Shown: piece after piece, positions 8,171 to 17,923 of the stretch
How positions within the stretch are numbered: the first letter of the stretch is position 1
Layout of the letters: each line of letters opens with the position of its first letter
Origin: Pseudomonas rustica
GTDB taxonomy: Bacteria; Pseudomonadota; Gammaproteobacteria; Pseudomonadales; Pseudomonadaceae
Reading direction: 5' to 3'
NCBI RefSeq assembly: GCF_018336155.1
Contig: NZ_JAGYHF010000008.1
Coordinates: forward strand, 296,054 to 360,053
Length of the DNA stretch: 64,000 nt
The notes under the pieces: generated by a model
Told to the model about the DNA's origin: nothing
Database searches by the model: none
What the model saw: only the letters and a program-made list of their open reading frames with translations
Made by a program: the position numbers and the translations under genes

Positions 8171-9091
8171 TTACAGAGATTCCAGGCACCCGGCCAAATC
8201 ATTCCCCAACTTTTCCAACACCTGCTCATAGCCCTGAGCCGTCGCCGGGGTGTACCCGCCCAACGCATCCAGCTCAGCCAGTTTCACTGGCAGGCCAGCG
8301 ACCAATGTCTCCGCCAGACGCGGACGCAACGGCGGCTCGCTGAACACACAAGTCTTGCCCACTTCCTGCAAACGCTTGCGCATCGCTGCGACATGCTGCG
8401 CGCCCGGCTGCACTTCGGCGGCCACGCTGAACACCCCGGTGTGCTTCAGGCCGTAAGCCTCTTCAAAGTAATCAAACGCCTCGTGAAAGACGAAATACGG
8501 CTTGCCTTCTACGCTGGCCAGACGCTGCTTCAAGCGTTGATCCAATGCATCCAGGCGCTCATCAAACGCCTTGGCATTGCTCTGATAGCGCTCGGCATTC
8601 GCCGGGTCGGCAGCGCTGAGGTCTGCGGCCATCTTGTCGGCGATCACTCGCGCATTCACCGGCGACAGCCACAAATGCGCATCCAGCGTGCCTGGACGGT
8701 GATCGTGATCATGCTCGTCGGCCTCTTCGGCGTGGGAGTGGCTGTCTTCAGCAAAACGCCGCAGCTTCATCCCCGGCAGATCCTGCACGGCGACGCTCGG
8801 CAGCGTACGACCGTTCAGCACGCGTGGCAGGAAACCCTCCATGTCCGGGCCGATCCAGTAGAGCAGATCGACCGATTGCACCTTCCGTACGTCGGATGGC
8901 CGCAGCGCGTAATTGTGCGGCGAGGCACCCGGCGGCAGCAGCACTTCGGGAATCGCCACACCGTCCTGCACGGCCGCTGCAATCAGCTGCAACGGCTTGA
9001 TGCTGGTGAGGACTTTGACCTGGGCCTGAGCCGAACCGATCAGCAGAAAACTGGCGACAAAAGCCACAAAAACAGAAAAAAGTCGGGACAC
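8171..9091 (-). CDS. znuA: Zinc ABC transporter substrate-binding protein ZnuA
   Basis: A periplasmic cluster A-I metal-binding protein of about 306 residues with a signal peptide (ending SAQA). The first metal ligand region is GASPHNYALRP, a His/Asp/Glu-rich loop of HSHAEEADEHDHDHR follows, and DAHLWLSP and VFHEAFDYF supply further His ligands. It captures Zn2+ for ZnuBC. The GTG at 9089–9091 (MSRLFSVF) gives a normal signal peptide; GTG at 9100 is an alternative three codons upstream, and no clear Shine-Dalgarno separates them. The gene is divergent from zur-znuC-znuB and shares a 66-nt regulatory gap with a Zur-box-like palindrome. Confidence 0.94.
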   Translation of the reverse strand: MSRLFSVFVAFVASFLLIGSAQAQVKVLTSIKPLQLIAAAVQDGVAIPEVLLPPGASPHNYALRPSDVRKVQSVDLLYWIGPDMEGFLPRVLNGRTLPSVAVQDLPGMKLRRFAEDSHSHAEEADEHDHDHRPGTLDAHLWLSPVNARVIADKMAADLSAADPANAERYQSNAKAFDERLDALDQRLKQRLASVEGKPYFVFHEAFDYFEEAYGLKHTGVFSVAAEVQPGAQHVAAMRKRLQEVGKTCVFSEPPLRPRLAETLVAGLPVKLAELDALGGYTPATAQGYEQVLEKLGNDLAGCLESL

Positions 9092-9118
9092 GATGACCAC
9101 TCAAGGAGGCGAGAACGG

Positions 9119-9131
9119 GTAACATAATAAC
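9119..9131. promoter_or_regulatory. Probable Zur operator between znuA and zur
   Basis: The minus-strand core GTTATTATGTTAC resembles the dyad GTTATA-N-TATAAC of gammaproteobacterial Zur boxes (9 of 13 matches by eye). It sits 28 nt before the znuA start and 27 nt before the zur start, placed to repress both directions when zinc is sufficient. Confidence 0.6.
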
Positions 9132-9157
9132 GTCTCTATCAAAACTCGTCGCCGCCC

Positions 9158-9639
9158 ATGCCTATTACACCGATTGCCAGCCGTCCCCACGACCACTCAC
9201 ATTGCGTGCACAGCGCTTTGTCCGAGGCCGATACCTTGTGCGCCCAGAAAGGCTTGCGCCTGACCGCGTTGCGCCGCCGGGTGCTGGAATTGGTGTGGCA
9301 AAGCCACAAGCCGCTGGGCGCCTACGACATTCTCGCCGTGCTCAGCGAGCAGGATGGCCGCCGCGCCGCGCCGCCAACCGTGTACCGTGCGCTGGACTTC
9401 CTCCTGGAAAACGGCCTGGTGCACCGCATCTCTTCGCTGAACGCCTTCGTAGGCTGCGTCCATCCGGAGCACGCGCATCAGGGCCAGTTCTTGATTTGCC
9501 GTGAATGCCACGCCGCCATCGAACTTGAGCAAAAAGTAATCAGCGACGCGATTATCAACAGCGCCAAAGACGTCGGTTTCATCGTCGAAGCGCAGACTGT
9601 CGAAGTCGTCGGCCTGTGCTCCGGTTGCCAGGGGGCTTG

Positions 9640-9640
<1 letters not shown>
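9158..9640 (+). CDS. zur: Zinc uptake regulator Zur (Fur family)
   Basis: This 160-residue Fur-family repressor has an N-terminal winged helix (GLRLTALRRRVLELVW … PPTVYRALDFLLENGLV), then a dimerisation domain with metal ligands: HPEHAHQGQF, the CRECH motif and a C-terminal CSGC that together give the structural zinc Cys4 site. Zn-loaded Zur represses znuA and znuCB. The N-terminus carries extra His (HDHSHCVH). Its TGA overlaps the znuC ATG (TGATG), so regulator and ATPase are translationally coupled and autoregulation through the shared operator is likely. P. aeruginosa Np20 is the corresponding protein from memory. Confidence 0.94.
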
Positions 9641-10417
<777 letters not shown>

Positions 10418-10425
<8 letters not shown>

Positions 10426-11206
10426 TTTTCTGTTGTATGCCCTGCTTGCAGGTCTGGCGCTGGCGATCGTTGCAGGTCCGCTGGGTTCGTTCGTGGTCTG
10501 GCGACGCATGGCTTATTTCGGCGACACCCTGTCCCACGCTGCGCTGCTCGGTGTGGCGCTGGGCTTTTTGCTGGATGTCAGCCCGACGGTCGCGGTCACC
10601 GTAGGCTGTCTGCTGCTGGCGGTGCTTTTGGTGACTTTGCAACAGCGCCAACCGCTGGCGTCTGACACGCTTTTGGGAATTCTCGCACCCAGCACGCTCT
10701 CTCTCGGCCTGGTGGTACTAAGCTTCATGCATGAAGTGCGGATCGACCTGATGGCCTATCTGTTCGGCGACCTGCTGGCGATCAGCCCGACTGATCTGGC
10801 GTGGATCCTCGGCGGCAGCGCGGCGGTGCTGGTGTTGCTGGTGACATTGTGGCGGCCATTGCTGGCGATCACCGTGCATGAAGAGCTGGCCAAGGTCGAA
10901 GGCCTGCCGGTTGCAGGTCTGCGCATGGCGCTGATGTTGTTGATTGCGGTGGTGATCGCGGTGGCGATGAAAATCGTCGGTGTGTTGCTGATTACTTCAC
11001 TGCTGATCATTCCGGCGGCTGCGGCACAGCGTCACGCTCGTTCGCCGGAGCAGATGGCGGTCGGCGCGAGCCTGCTGGGTATGGTCGCGGTGTGTGGCGG
11101 CCTTGCTTTGTCGTGGTTCAAGGACACCCCGGCAGGCCCGTCAATCGTTGTGACGGCGGCCGCACTGTTTCTGCTGAGTTTTGTTCTGCCCCGTCGTGGG
11201 GTGTAG
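10418..11206 (+). CDS. znuB: Zinc ABC transporter permease ZnuB
   Basis: A 262-residue inner-membrane permease with at least seven hydrophobic segments and the family segment GSFVVWRRMAYFGDTLSHAALLG near the N-terminus, where the ATPase coupling helix lies. It forms the Zn2+ channel with ZnuC. The ATG at 10418 overlaps the end of znuC by 8 nt. The last gene of the zur operon; the next gene starts 38 nt downstream and may be read through. Confidence 0.95.
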
Positions 11207-11243
11207 ACTTGGCCGCTTTTTGCGCAAATAGAGAGTCGCAGGA

Positions 11244-11957
11244 ATGAAGCCGTTCGCCTCCCGTTATCTGCTCCTTGTCGCATTTTCAGTGCTGCTGGGC
11301 GCCTGCCAAAGTACCCCACCGGTGGTTGAAGCCCCCGATGCGCGGGCTACGGCCATCGCACAGCTGGAGCAAAGCCTGGCCAGCAGCGAACTGGCCACCG
11401 CTGAAGACCAATTGGCCGCTTTGCAGAAAGAAACTCCCAATGATCAATCCCTTGAGCAATACCAGCGGCAATTGGCCGAAGCGTATCTGCGTCGCAGCCA
11501 GATTGTGTTGCAGAAGGGTGATGTGAATGCCGCCGCTACGGCGCTGAGCCGTGCCCGCGTGCTGATGCCGAAAGCGCCGGCGCTGACCGGTGGCGTCAAC
11601 GGCGCCATCACCGAAGCGCGCAAGGCTGAGCTGGAAAAGGCTGAAGCGGCGCTGCTGGCGGCCGAAGCCAAGCCGAAAGCCAAGGTGATCGATCCGACCG
11701 CCGAGAGCACCACGGTTGCGCTGAATATCACCGATAGCCACAAACTTCGCCGCCAACTGGATGCGATCGCCGCCGATGTGGTGAATTATGAGTGTGGGGT
11801 GACGATTCAGGCACCACGGACGAATGACTATCCGTGGTTGTCGACGTTGCTGATCAAACGGGTCAAGAAGCTCAACCCGGATTTTGATCTGAAGATCGAG
11901 AAGCAGATCGTGCGCACCGTGCCGGCGCAAATGGTTTTGAGTCCGCGTAAACCTTAA
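11244..11957 (+). CDS. Lipoprotein with alpha-helical repeat region, unknown function
   Basis: A 237-residue protein with a lipoprotein signal (lipobox LLGAC, Cys at about residue 21). Residues 35–160 are Ala/Leu/Glu-rich and helical, with a TPR-like stretch (AEAYLRRSQIVLQKGDVNAAATALSRARVL), then a Lys/Ala linker and a C-terminal domain with CGVTIQAPRTNDYPWL. It follows znuB by 37 nt on the same strand, an order kept in P. aeruginosa (PA5502-type, from memory), which hints at expression with the zinc operon but not at a function. It is probably membrane-anchored in the periplasm. A REPIN-type palindrome begins six bases after the stop. Confidence 0.82.
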   Translation: MKPFASRYLLLVAFSVLLGACQSTPPVVEAPDARATAIAQLEQSLASSELATAEDQLAALQKETPNDQSLEQYQRQLAEAYLRRSQIVLQKGDVNAAATALSRARVLMPKAPALTGGVNGAITEARKAELEKAEAALLAAEAKPKAKVIDPTAESTTVALNITDSHKLRRQLDAIAADVVNYECGVTIQAPRTNDYPWLSTLLIKRVKKLNPDFDLKIEKQIVRTVPAQMVLSPRKP

Positions 11958-11962
11958 AAAGC

Positions 11963-12037
11963 TTCGCGAGCAAGCCCGCTCCCACATTGGTTCCGTGTCG
12001 TACACGAATCCAATGTGGGAGCGGGCTTGCTCGCGAA
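11963..12037. repeat. REPIN-type palindrome (GCGAGCAAGCCCGC family), copy 2
   Basis: The arms are identical to copy 1 at 8074–8148 and the spacer differs at only a few positions. It lies between the convergent lipoprotein gene and katE, where it could also act as a transcript-end hairpin for both. Confidence 0.92.
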
Positions 12038-12062
12038 GGCGTCCTTTCAGGCAGCCAACAAC

Positions 12063-14201
12063 TTAAGCCGGAATGGCTTTAGCCTTAGGCTCACGAGCCC
12101 AAACCCGATGCTGCCCAATCGCAGCAAAGAACGGCTTGGTCAGCGCCGGTACATCCTTGCCTTGCAACAACCCGGCATCCGCTTCCAGTTTCAGCAAATC
12201 CTGCAATTGCTTGGCATCACCCTGCAACGCAATCGCCTTCAAATGCTTGTAAGCCTCCAGCACGTAGTGCAACGCCACGCCGTCACCGCTCAAGGCCTTG
12301 ACCGACGCCGCGCCGCCCGGCACAAACACCGCATCGAAAATCACCGACGGCATGCCTTCCATCGAAGCATCCACAGGCAACATTTTTCCGTCCGCAGTTT
12401 TCACCGGCGCCGAAGTCGGGCCGAGCAATTTCGCGTGCGCACCTTCCGCCGCCAATGCCTTCTTCATCGCATCAATCGCCGCACCATCGACGCCGTTAGC
12501 AGCAAGAATCGCCACTTTGCGGGTTTTGATGTTCTCTGGCAGCAGATTCGCCTGGCTCAACGCTGGCGAGTGATCGAACGACACCTTGCGCGCATTCACC
12601 GTGCCTTTGGTAGGCGCAGGCAGACCCAGGTTGGCCGCTACACGTTTGGCCAGTTCCAGATCGATGTTGGCCAGAATCTCGTTCACCTCGCGCGCGCGGA
12701 TGAACTCGCGTTCAACCTTGCCCAGCTCGAAGCTGTAGGCCGCGATGATGTGCTCCTTCTCGTGCGGGCTCATGCTGTTGAAGAACAACGTCGCCTGAGA
12801 GAAGTGATCGCTGAACGACTCGCTGCGCTGGCGGATCTTGTTCGCATCGATGCGCTCTGGATAACTTTCAAAACCACCGTCCTGTGCAGCCGGCGGGGTT
12901 TCTTTCGGCCAGCCGCCATCAATCGAGTTCGGCTCATAAGAAGCACGACCCTTATCGATCACCGTGCGGTGCTGCGCATCGCGCTGGCCGTTGTGGAACG
13001 GCGCGACCGGGCGGTTGATCGGCAGCTCATGAAAGTTCGGCCCACCGAGTCGGCTGATTTGCGTATCGGTGTAGGAAAACAACCGACCTTGCAGCAGCGG
13101 ATCATTGGAGAAGTCGATGCCCGGCACGATGTGGCCAGGGCAGAACGCAACCTGCTCGGTCTCGGCAAAGAAGTTGTCCGGGTTACGATTCAACGTCATT
13201 TTGCCCAGCGGCGTGATCGGCACGATTTCTTCGGGGATCAGCTTGGTCGGGTCGAGGATGTCGAAATCGAAGTCGTGCTCGTTTTCCTCCTCGATGATCT
13301 GTACACCGAGTTCCCATTCCGGGTAGTCGCCCATCTCGATCGCTTCCCAGAGGTCGCGACGGTGGTAGTCAGTGTCTTTACCGGCGAGCTTCTGCGCCTC
13401 GTCCCACACCAGCGAGCAAGTGCCGGCAGTAGGGCGCCAGTGGAATTTGACGAAGCGCGATTTGCCTTCGGCGTTGATCAGCCGGAAGGTGTGCACGCCG
13501 AAGCCTTGCATGCTGCGCAGGCTTTTCGGGATCGCCCGGTCAGACATCGCCCAGATAACCATGTGCGCCGATTCCGGCACCAGCGAGACGAAATCCCAGA
13601 AGGTGTCGTGGGCAGAGCCACCGGTAGGGATTTCATTGTGCGGCTCAGGTTTCACCGCGTGGACGAAGTCGGGAAACTTGATCGCGTCCTGAATGAAGAA
13701 GACCGGCATGTTATTGCCGACCAAGTCGAAGTTGCCTTCATCGGTGAAGAACTTCACCGCGAAACCGCGCACGTCGCGTACGGTATCGCCGGAGCCACGC
13801 GGGCCCTGCACCGTGGAAAAGCGCACAAACACCGGCGTCTTTTTCCCCGGATCCTGTAGGAAACCGGCCTTGGTCAGTGTCGAATGGTTCTCGTAAGCCT
13901 GAAAGAAACCATGCGCGCCAGTGCCGCGCGCGTGGACGATGCGCTCCGGGATGCGTTCATGGTCAAAGTGCGTGATTTTTTCACGCATGATGAAGTCTTC
14001 AAGCAGCGATGGCCCGCGCGGGCCGGCCTTCAGGGTGTTCTGGTTGTCAGCAATCTTGACGCCCTGATTGGTGCGCAGGGCTTGGCCAGTGGCGTCGGAG
14101 CGGAACTTCTCCAGGCTGTCGAGTTTGGCGTTGGTGTTGGCTCGATCCGGGGCATCGGTTCCGGCCATCTGGCTTTTGTCGGACGTAGGCTTCTTGCTCA
14201 T
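12063..14201 (-). CDS. katE: Large-subunit (HPII-type) catalase KatE
   Basis: The 712-residue product has the large-subunit architecture: a long N-terminal arm, catalase core, and a C-terminal class I glutamine-amidotransferase/DJ-1-like domain (from about residue 560, KTRKVAILAANGVDGAAIDAM…). The distal haem His is at residue 90 in RIVHARGTGAHG, and the proximal haem Tyr is in RLFSYTDTQ. It disproportionates H2O2, typically in stationary phase. The ATG at 14201 is preceded by GAGGAG at 10 nt. Divergent from metNIQ with a 262-nt gap. RpoS control is known in relatives, but I could not identify a promoter. Confidence 0.96.
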   Translation of the reverse strand: MSKKPTSDKSQMAGTDAPDRANTNAKLDSLEKFRSDATGQALRTNQGVKIADNQNTLKAGPRGPSLLEDFIMREKITHFDHERIPERIVHARGTGAHGFFQAYENHSTLTKAGFLQDPGKKTPVFVRFSTVQGPRGSGDTVRDVRGFAVKFFTDEGNFDLVGNNMPVFFIQDAIKFPDFVHAVKPEPHNEIPTGGSAHDTFWDFVSLVPESAHMVIWAMSDRAIPKSLRSMQGFGVHTFRLINAEGKSRFVKFHWRPTAGTCSLVWDEAQKLAGKDTDYHRRDLWEAIEMGDYPEWELGVQIIEEENEHDFDFDILDPTKLIPEEIVPITPLGKMTLNRNPDNFFAETEQVAFCPGHIVPGIDFSNDPLLQGRLFSYTDTQISRLGGPNFHELPINRPVAPFHNGQRDAQHRTVIDKGRASYEPNSIDGGWPKETPPAAQDGGFESYPERIDANKIRQRSESFSDHFSQATLFFNSMSPHEKEHIIAAYSFELGKVEREFIRAREVNEILANIDLELAKRVAANLGLPAPTKGTVNARKVSFDHSPALSQANLLPENIKTRKVAILAANGVDGAAIDAMKKALAAEGAHAKLLGPTSAPVKTADGKMLPVDASMEGMPSVIFDAVFVPGGAASVKALSGDGVALHYVLEAYKHLKAIALQGDAKQLQDLLKLEADAGLLQGKDVPALTKPFFAAIGQHRVWAREPKAKAIPA

Positions 14202-14463
14202 CAGTCGTAAACTCCTCGGTTGACCCCGTGTTTGCCGGGGACTCTTGAGTGGTTCCCGGGCACGGCACCCAGGGTTTTCAAGTCGCTTACTTAGTGACTG
14301 ATGGGGCGCTCGGAGCGTTCCTTTTTTATGACCTTTGATCTTGTTATTGCCAAATCGAAGGTTAATTGCGAAATAAATGCTAAGAACCTCTATACGGACA
14401 GGCTAAAATGCGCGCCCGGCTAACCGCTGATCCTTTTCTAACGCGCCCCACAAGGTTCGCTAC

Positions 14464-15471
14464 GTGATCGAGTTTCAAAACGTCCACAAGACTTACCGCG
14501 TCGCCGGTAAGGACATTCCCGCGCTGCACCCGACCAGTCTCTCGATTGAGAACGGTCAGGTCTACGGCCTGATCGGCCATTCCGGTGCGGGAAAAAGTAC
14601 CCTGCTGCGTCTGATCAATCGCCTGGAAGATTCCAGCGGCGGCAAGATCTTCGTCGACGGTGAAGAAGTCACCGCGCTCGACGCCAAAGGCCTGCGCCGT
14701 TTCCGTCAGCAAGTCGGGATGATCTTCCAGCACTTCAACCTGTTGGCCTCGAAGACCGTCGCCGACAACGTTGCGTTGCCGCTGACCCTGGCCGGTGAAT
14801 TATCGACCAGCGAGATCAATCAGCGTGTAGCTGAACTGCTGGCGCGCGTCGGTTTGTCCGACCACGCCAAAAAATACCCGGCGCAATTGTCCGGCGGCCA
14901 GAAGCAGCGCGTCGGCATCGCCCGCGCTCTGGCGACCAAGCCGAAGATTCTGCTGTGCGACGAGGCCACCAGTGCCCTCGACCCGCAGACGACCGCCTCG
15001 GTGCTGCAACTGCTGGCCGAGATCAACCGCGAGCTGAAACTGACCATCGTCCTGATTACCCACGAGATGGACGTGATCCGTCGCGTCTGCGATCAAGTGG
15101 CGGTGATGGACGCTGGCGTGATCGTCGAGCAAGGTTCGGTGGCCGATGTGTTCCTGCATCCGCAGCACCCGACCACCAAGCGTTTTGTCCAGGAAGACGA
15201 GCAGGTCGATGAAGGCGAGCAGCGTGATGATTTCGCGCACGTGCCGGGCCGTATCGTCCGTCTGACGTTCCAGGGCGAAGCGACCTACGCACCGTTGCTT
15301 GGTACCGTCGCCCGGGAAACCGGGGTCGACTACAGCATCCTCGCCGGTCGCATCGACCGCATCAAAGACATCCCCTACGGGCAATTGACCCTGGCCGTCA
15401 CCGGTGGCGACATGGAAGCGGCCTTCGCCCGCTTCACCGCCGCTGATGTCCACATGGAGGTGCTGCGTTAA
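14464..15471 (+). CDS. metN: Methionine ABC transporter ATP-binding protein MetN
   Basis: A 335-residue ABC ATPase with Walker A GHSGAGKST, signature LSGGQKQRVG and Walker B ILLCDEATSALDP, then a C-terminal ACT-like domain (from about residue 245, RIVRLTFQGEATYAPLLG) that senses methionine in the MetNI family. The start is GTG (MIEFQNVHKTYRV), with AAGG eight bases before it. Its stop overlaps the metI ATG (TAATG). First gene of metNIQ; from memory the same operon is PA5503–5505 in PAO1. Confidence 0.95.
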   Translation: MIEFQNVHKTYRVAGKDIPALHPTSLSIENGQVYGLIGHSGAGKSTLLRLINRLEDSSGGKIFVDGEEVTALDAKGLRRFRQQVGMIFQHFNLLASKTVADNVALPLTLAGELSTSEINQRVAELLARVGLSDHAKKYPAQLSGGQKQRVGIARALATKPKILLCDEATSALDPQTTASVLQLLAEINRELKLTIVLITHEMDVIRRVCDQVAVMDAGVIVEQGSVADVFLHPQHPTTKRFVQEDEQVDEGEQRDDFAHVPGRIVRLTFQGEATYAPLLGTVARETGVDYSILAGRIDRIKDIPYGQLTLAVTGGDMEAAFARFTAADVHMEVLR

Positions 15472-16187
15472 TGGAAATGTTCGACGCTGCAATCAAGAAT
15501 TACGACGCCGCGATAGAAGCCATCAAGCTGTTCTTCCAGAACATCGACTGGCTGGAAATCGGCCTGGCGACCAACGACACCATGATGATGCTCGGCGGCT
15601 CGCTGCTGTTCACCGTGTTGCTCGGCCTGCCGCTGGGCGTGTTGCTGTTTCTCTGCAGCCCGCGCCAGTTGCTGGAAAACCGCGTTCTCTACGCGATCAT
15701 GTCGTTGGCGGTGAACATCCTGCGTTCGCTGCCGTTCATTATTCTGTTGATCGTGATGATCCCGCTCACCGTGCTGATCACTGGCACGTCGCTGGGCGTG
15801 GCCGGTGCGATTCCGCCGCTGGTGGTGGGTGCCACGCCGTTCTTCGCGCGTCTGGTGGAAACCGCGCTGCGTGAAGTCGATCGCGGCATCATCGAAGCGA
15901 CCCAGGCCATGGGCGCGACCACGCGGCAGATCATTCTCAACGCATTGCTGCCAGAAGCCCGTCCGGGCATCTATGCAGCGATTACGGTGACGGCGATTAC
16001 ACTGGTTTCCTACACGGCAATGGCCGGTGTGGTCGGCGCCGGTGGTCTGGGTGATCTGGCGATCCGTTTCGGCTACCAGCGTTTCCAGACTGACGTGATG
16101 ATCGTCACCGTGGTGTTGCTGCTGATTCTGGTGCAAGTGCTGCAGATGGTGGGCGACCGTTTGGTCGTGCATTTCTCGCGCAAATAA
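15471..16187 (+). CDS. metI: Methionine ABC transporter permease MetI
   Basis: A 238-residue permease with about five membrane helices and the EAA-type coupling loop VDRGIIEATQAMGATTRQII. It forms the D-/L-methionine pathway with MetN. The start codon overlaps the metN stop by one base, so translation is coupled. The family is typically 210–240 residues, and an extended periplasmic N-terminal helix is present here (residues 1–30). Confidence 0.95.
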   Translation: MEMFDAAIKNYDAAIEAIKLFFQNIDWLEIGLATNDTMMMLGGSLLFTVLLGLPLGVLLFLCSPRQLLENRVLYAIMSLAVNILRSLPFIILLIVMIPLTVLITGTSLGVAGAIPPLVVGATPFFARLVETALREVDRGIIEATQAMGATTRQIILNALLPEARPGIYAAITVTAITLVSYTAMAGVVGAGGLGDLAIRFGYQRFQTDVMIVTVVLLLILVQVLQMVGDRLVVHFSRK

Positions 16188-16263
16188 GCAGTTTTGTATT
16201 GAACAGATGAGCCGGCCATTCGCTGGCAGGCGCCAGACGGGCGCCTCATAAGGAGTTAGCTGA

Positions 16264-17034
16264 ATGAAAAAACTGATCGCTGCTTTCGCTGCCGTTGCAG
16301 CATTCTCGGCCCACGCCGAAACCCTGACCGTTGCCGCCACTCCGGTGCCGCACGCAGAAATCCTCGAGTTCGTGAAGCCAGCCCTGGCCAAAGAAGGCGT
16401 GGATCTGAAGGTCAAGGTCTTCACCGACTACATTCAGCCGAACGTACAGGTCGCCGAAAAGCGTCTGGACGCCAACTTCTTCCAGCACCAGCCGTACCTC
16501 GATGAGTTCAACAAGGCCAAAGGCACCAACCTGGTTGCCGTGACCGGTGTGCACCTGGAGCCGCTGGGTGCTTACTCGAGCAAGATCAAAGACCTGAAAG
16601 ACCTGCCAAGCGGCGCCAACGTGGTGATCCCGAACGACGCCACCAACGGCGGCCGTGCGCTGTTGCTGCTGGCCAAGGCTGGCGTGATCACGTTGAAGGA
16701 TCCGACCAATATCCTGTCGACCGTCAAAGACATCGCGACCAACCCGAAAGACCTGAAAATCCGTGAACTGGAAGCCGCGACCATCCCGCGCGTGCTGACA
16801 CAGGTCGACCTGGCGCTGATCAACACCAACTACGCGCTGGAAGCCAAGCTCGATCCGTCCAAGGATGCGCTGGTGATTGAAGGTAATGATTCGCCGTACG
16901 TGAACATCCTCGTGTCCCGCCCGGACAACAAGGACAGCGACGCGATGCAGAAACTGGCTGCTGCGCTGCACAGTCCGGAAGTGAAGAAATTCATTACCGA
17001 GAAGTACAAAGGCGCGGTATTGCCGGCGTTCTGA
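16264..17034 (+). CDS. metQ: Methionine ABC transporter substrate-binding protein MetQ (NlpA family)
   Basis: A 256-residue periplasmic binding protein with a signal peptide (about residues 1–18, ending AHA). The hinge motifs VAATPVPHAEIL and DANFFQHQPYL are hallmarks of the NlpA family. The signal lacks a lipobox Cys, so this member appears soluble and not a lipoprotein as in E. coli. AAGGAG lies 8 nt before the ATG. It follows metI by 76 nt and the operon ends at a strong terminator (17052–17085). Confidence 0.94.
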   Translation: MKKLIAAFAAVAAFSAHAETLTVAATPVPHAEILEFVKPALAKEGVDLKVKVFTDYIQPNVQVAEKRLDANFFQHQPYLDEFNKAKGTNLVAVTGVHLEPLGAYSSKIKDLKDLPSGANVVIPNDATNGGRALLLLAKAGVITLKDPTNILSTVKDIATNPKDLKIRELEAATIPRVLTQVDLALINTNYALEAKLDPSKDALVIEGNDSPYVNILVSRPDNKDSDAMQKLAAALHSPEVKKFITEKYKGAVLPAF

Positions 17035-17051
17035 TTTAGATTGCTGCAACG

Positions 17052-17085
17052 AAAAAAGGGGACGCCATGAGCGTCCCCTTTTTTG
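17052..17085 (+). terminator. Intrinsic terminator of metNIQ
   Basis: AAAAAAGGGGACGC and GCGTCCCCTTTTTT form a perfect hairpin with an ATGA loop and a T tract, 17 nt after the metQ stop. The symmetric A/T flanks allow it to act in both directions. Confidence 0.93.
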
Positions 17086-17121
17086 TGTCTGGTGTTCGGC
17101 TTTGGAACTGTTGTGAAGCTG

Positions 17122-17269
17122 CCCCTCACCCCAGCCCTCTCCCGAGGGAGAGGGGGCCGATCTTCAAGCTTTTCGAGCCTGAGTTCGACTCACAATTGCA
17201 GGTCGGCGCAACTCGAAAAAACACCTAGGTCAGTCCCCTCTCCCTCCGGGAGAGGGTTAGGGTGAGGGG
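17122..17269. repeat. Long inverted repeat (CCCCTCACCC…GGGTGAGGGG type)
   Basis: Two outer arms, CCCCTCACCCCAGCCCTCTC and its near inverse at the right end, enclose about 100 nt, each arm carrying a secondary CTCCC-GAGGGAG hairpin. It fills the gap between the convergent metQ and sco genes. This is a widespread intergenic repeat style in proteobacteria. Confidence 0.85.
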
Positions 17270-17287
17270 CTCTTGGCTTTTAAACTG

Positions 17288-17923
17288 TCACTTACGGTTA
17301 AGCATGACCGGCAGTTGCGCCACCAGTTTGGCGTTGTTCAACGGCGCCCGAATAAACCCACGCTGTGTCCCGTCCGGGCCAATCACCGCGAGGTTGCCGC
17401 TATGGTCGACGGTGTAATTCGGCTTACTCGTATCCGCCGGAATAAACGGAATACTCACCGCATTCGCCACCTTCTGCAGCTCTTCAATCGAGGTCGGCGT
17501 CAGACCAACAAACTGCGGATCAAAGTAGCCCAGATACTGCTTCAACTGCTTCGGGTTATCGCGGTTCGGGTCAACGCTGACCAGCACGATCTGCAATTTA
17601 TCCACAGCGTCTTTCGGCAGTTCACTCTTGATCTGCCGCAGCTGTGCGAGGGTGGTCGGGCAGATGTCCGGGCAAAAGGTGTAGCCAAAAAACAGCAAAC
17701 TCCACTTACCTTTCAGCTCATTGATCGCCACCGGTTTGCCGTCCTGATCGGTCATCGTTACGTCCGGCAAATTGCGGCTCTGCGGCAGCAGGATAATGCC
17801 GGCGTCGATCAACGCCGTGGGGTCGCCCTGGCCCTTGCCGCTCAGCACTTTGTTGACGGTCAGGCCGAGGATCAGCGCGATCACGGCGACGAGGATGAAG
17901 ACGGTTTTCTGGGTTCGAGTCAT
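17288..17923 (-). CDS. SCO1/SenC-family copper chaperone for cytochrome oxidase
   Basis: The 211-residue membrane-anchored protein has an N-terminal helix (residues 7–27) and a thioredoxin-like domain with the copper-binding CPDIC (Cys84, Cys88) and the distal His in YTVDHSG (about residue 174). SCO proteins deliver or reduce copper for the CuA site of oxidase subunit II. The ATG at 17921–17923 overlaps the ctaB stop (ATGA). A longer reading extending to 18457 runs across ctaB and is rejected. Last gene of the minus-strand oxidase assembly group. Confidence 0.94.
   Translation of the reverse strand: MTRTQKTVFILVAVIALILGLTVNKVLSGKGQGDPTALIDAGIILLPQSRNLPDVTMTDQDGKPVAINELKGKWSLLFFGYTFCPDICPTTLAQLRQIKSELPKDAVDKLQIVLVSVDPNRDNPKQLKQYLGYFDPQFVGLTPTSIEELQKVANAVSIPFIPADTSKPNYTVDHSGNLAVIGPDGTQRGFIRAPLNNAKLVAQLPVMLNRK

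Noticed and set aside
12015..13859. 614-codon frame antisense to katE
   Set aside because: High-GC shadow of katE; begins inside the REPIN-type repeat and shows no protein features.
14202..14463. SAM riboswitch or MetJ box upstream of metN
   Set aside because: No recognisable SAM aptamer core or tandem AGACGTCT-type boxes; only weak GC-rich hairpins.
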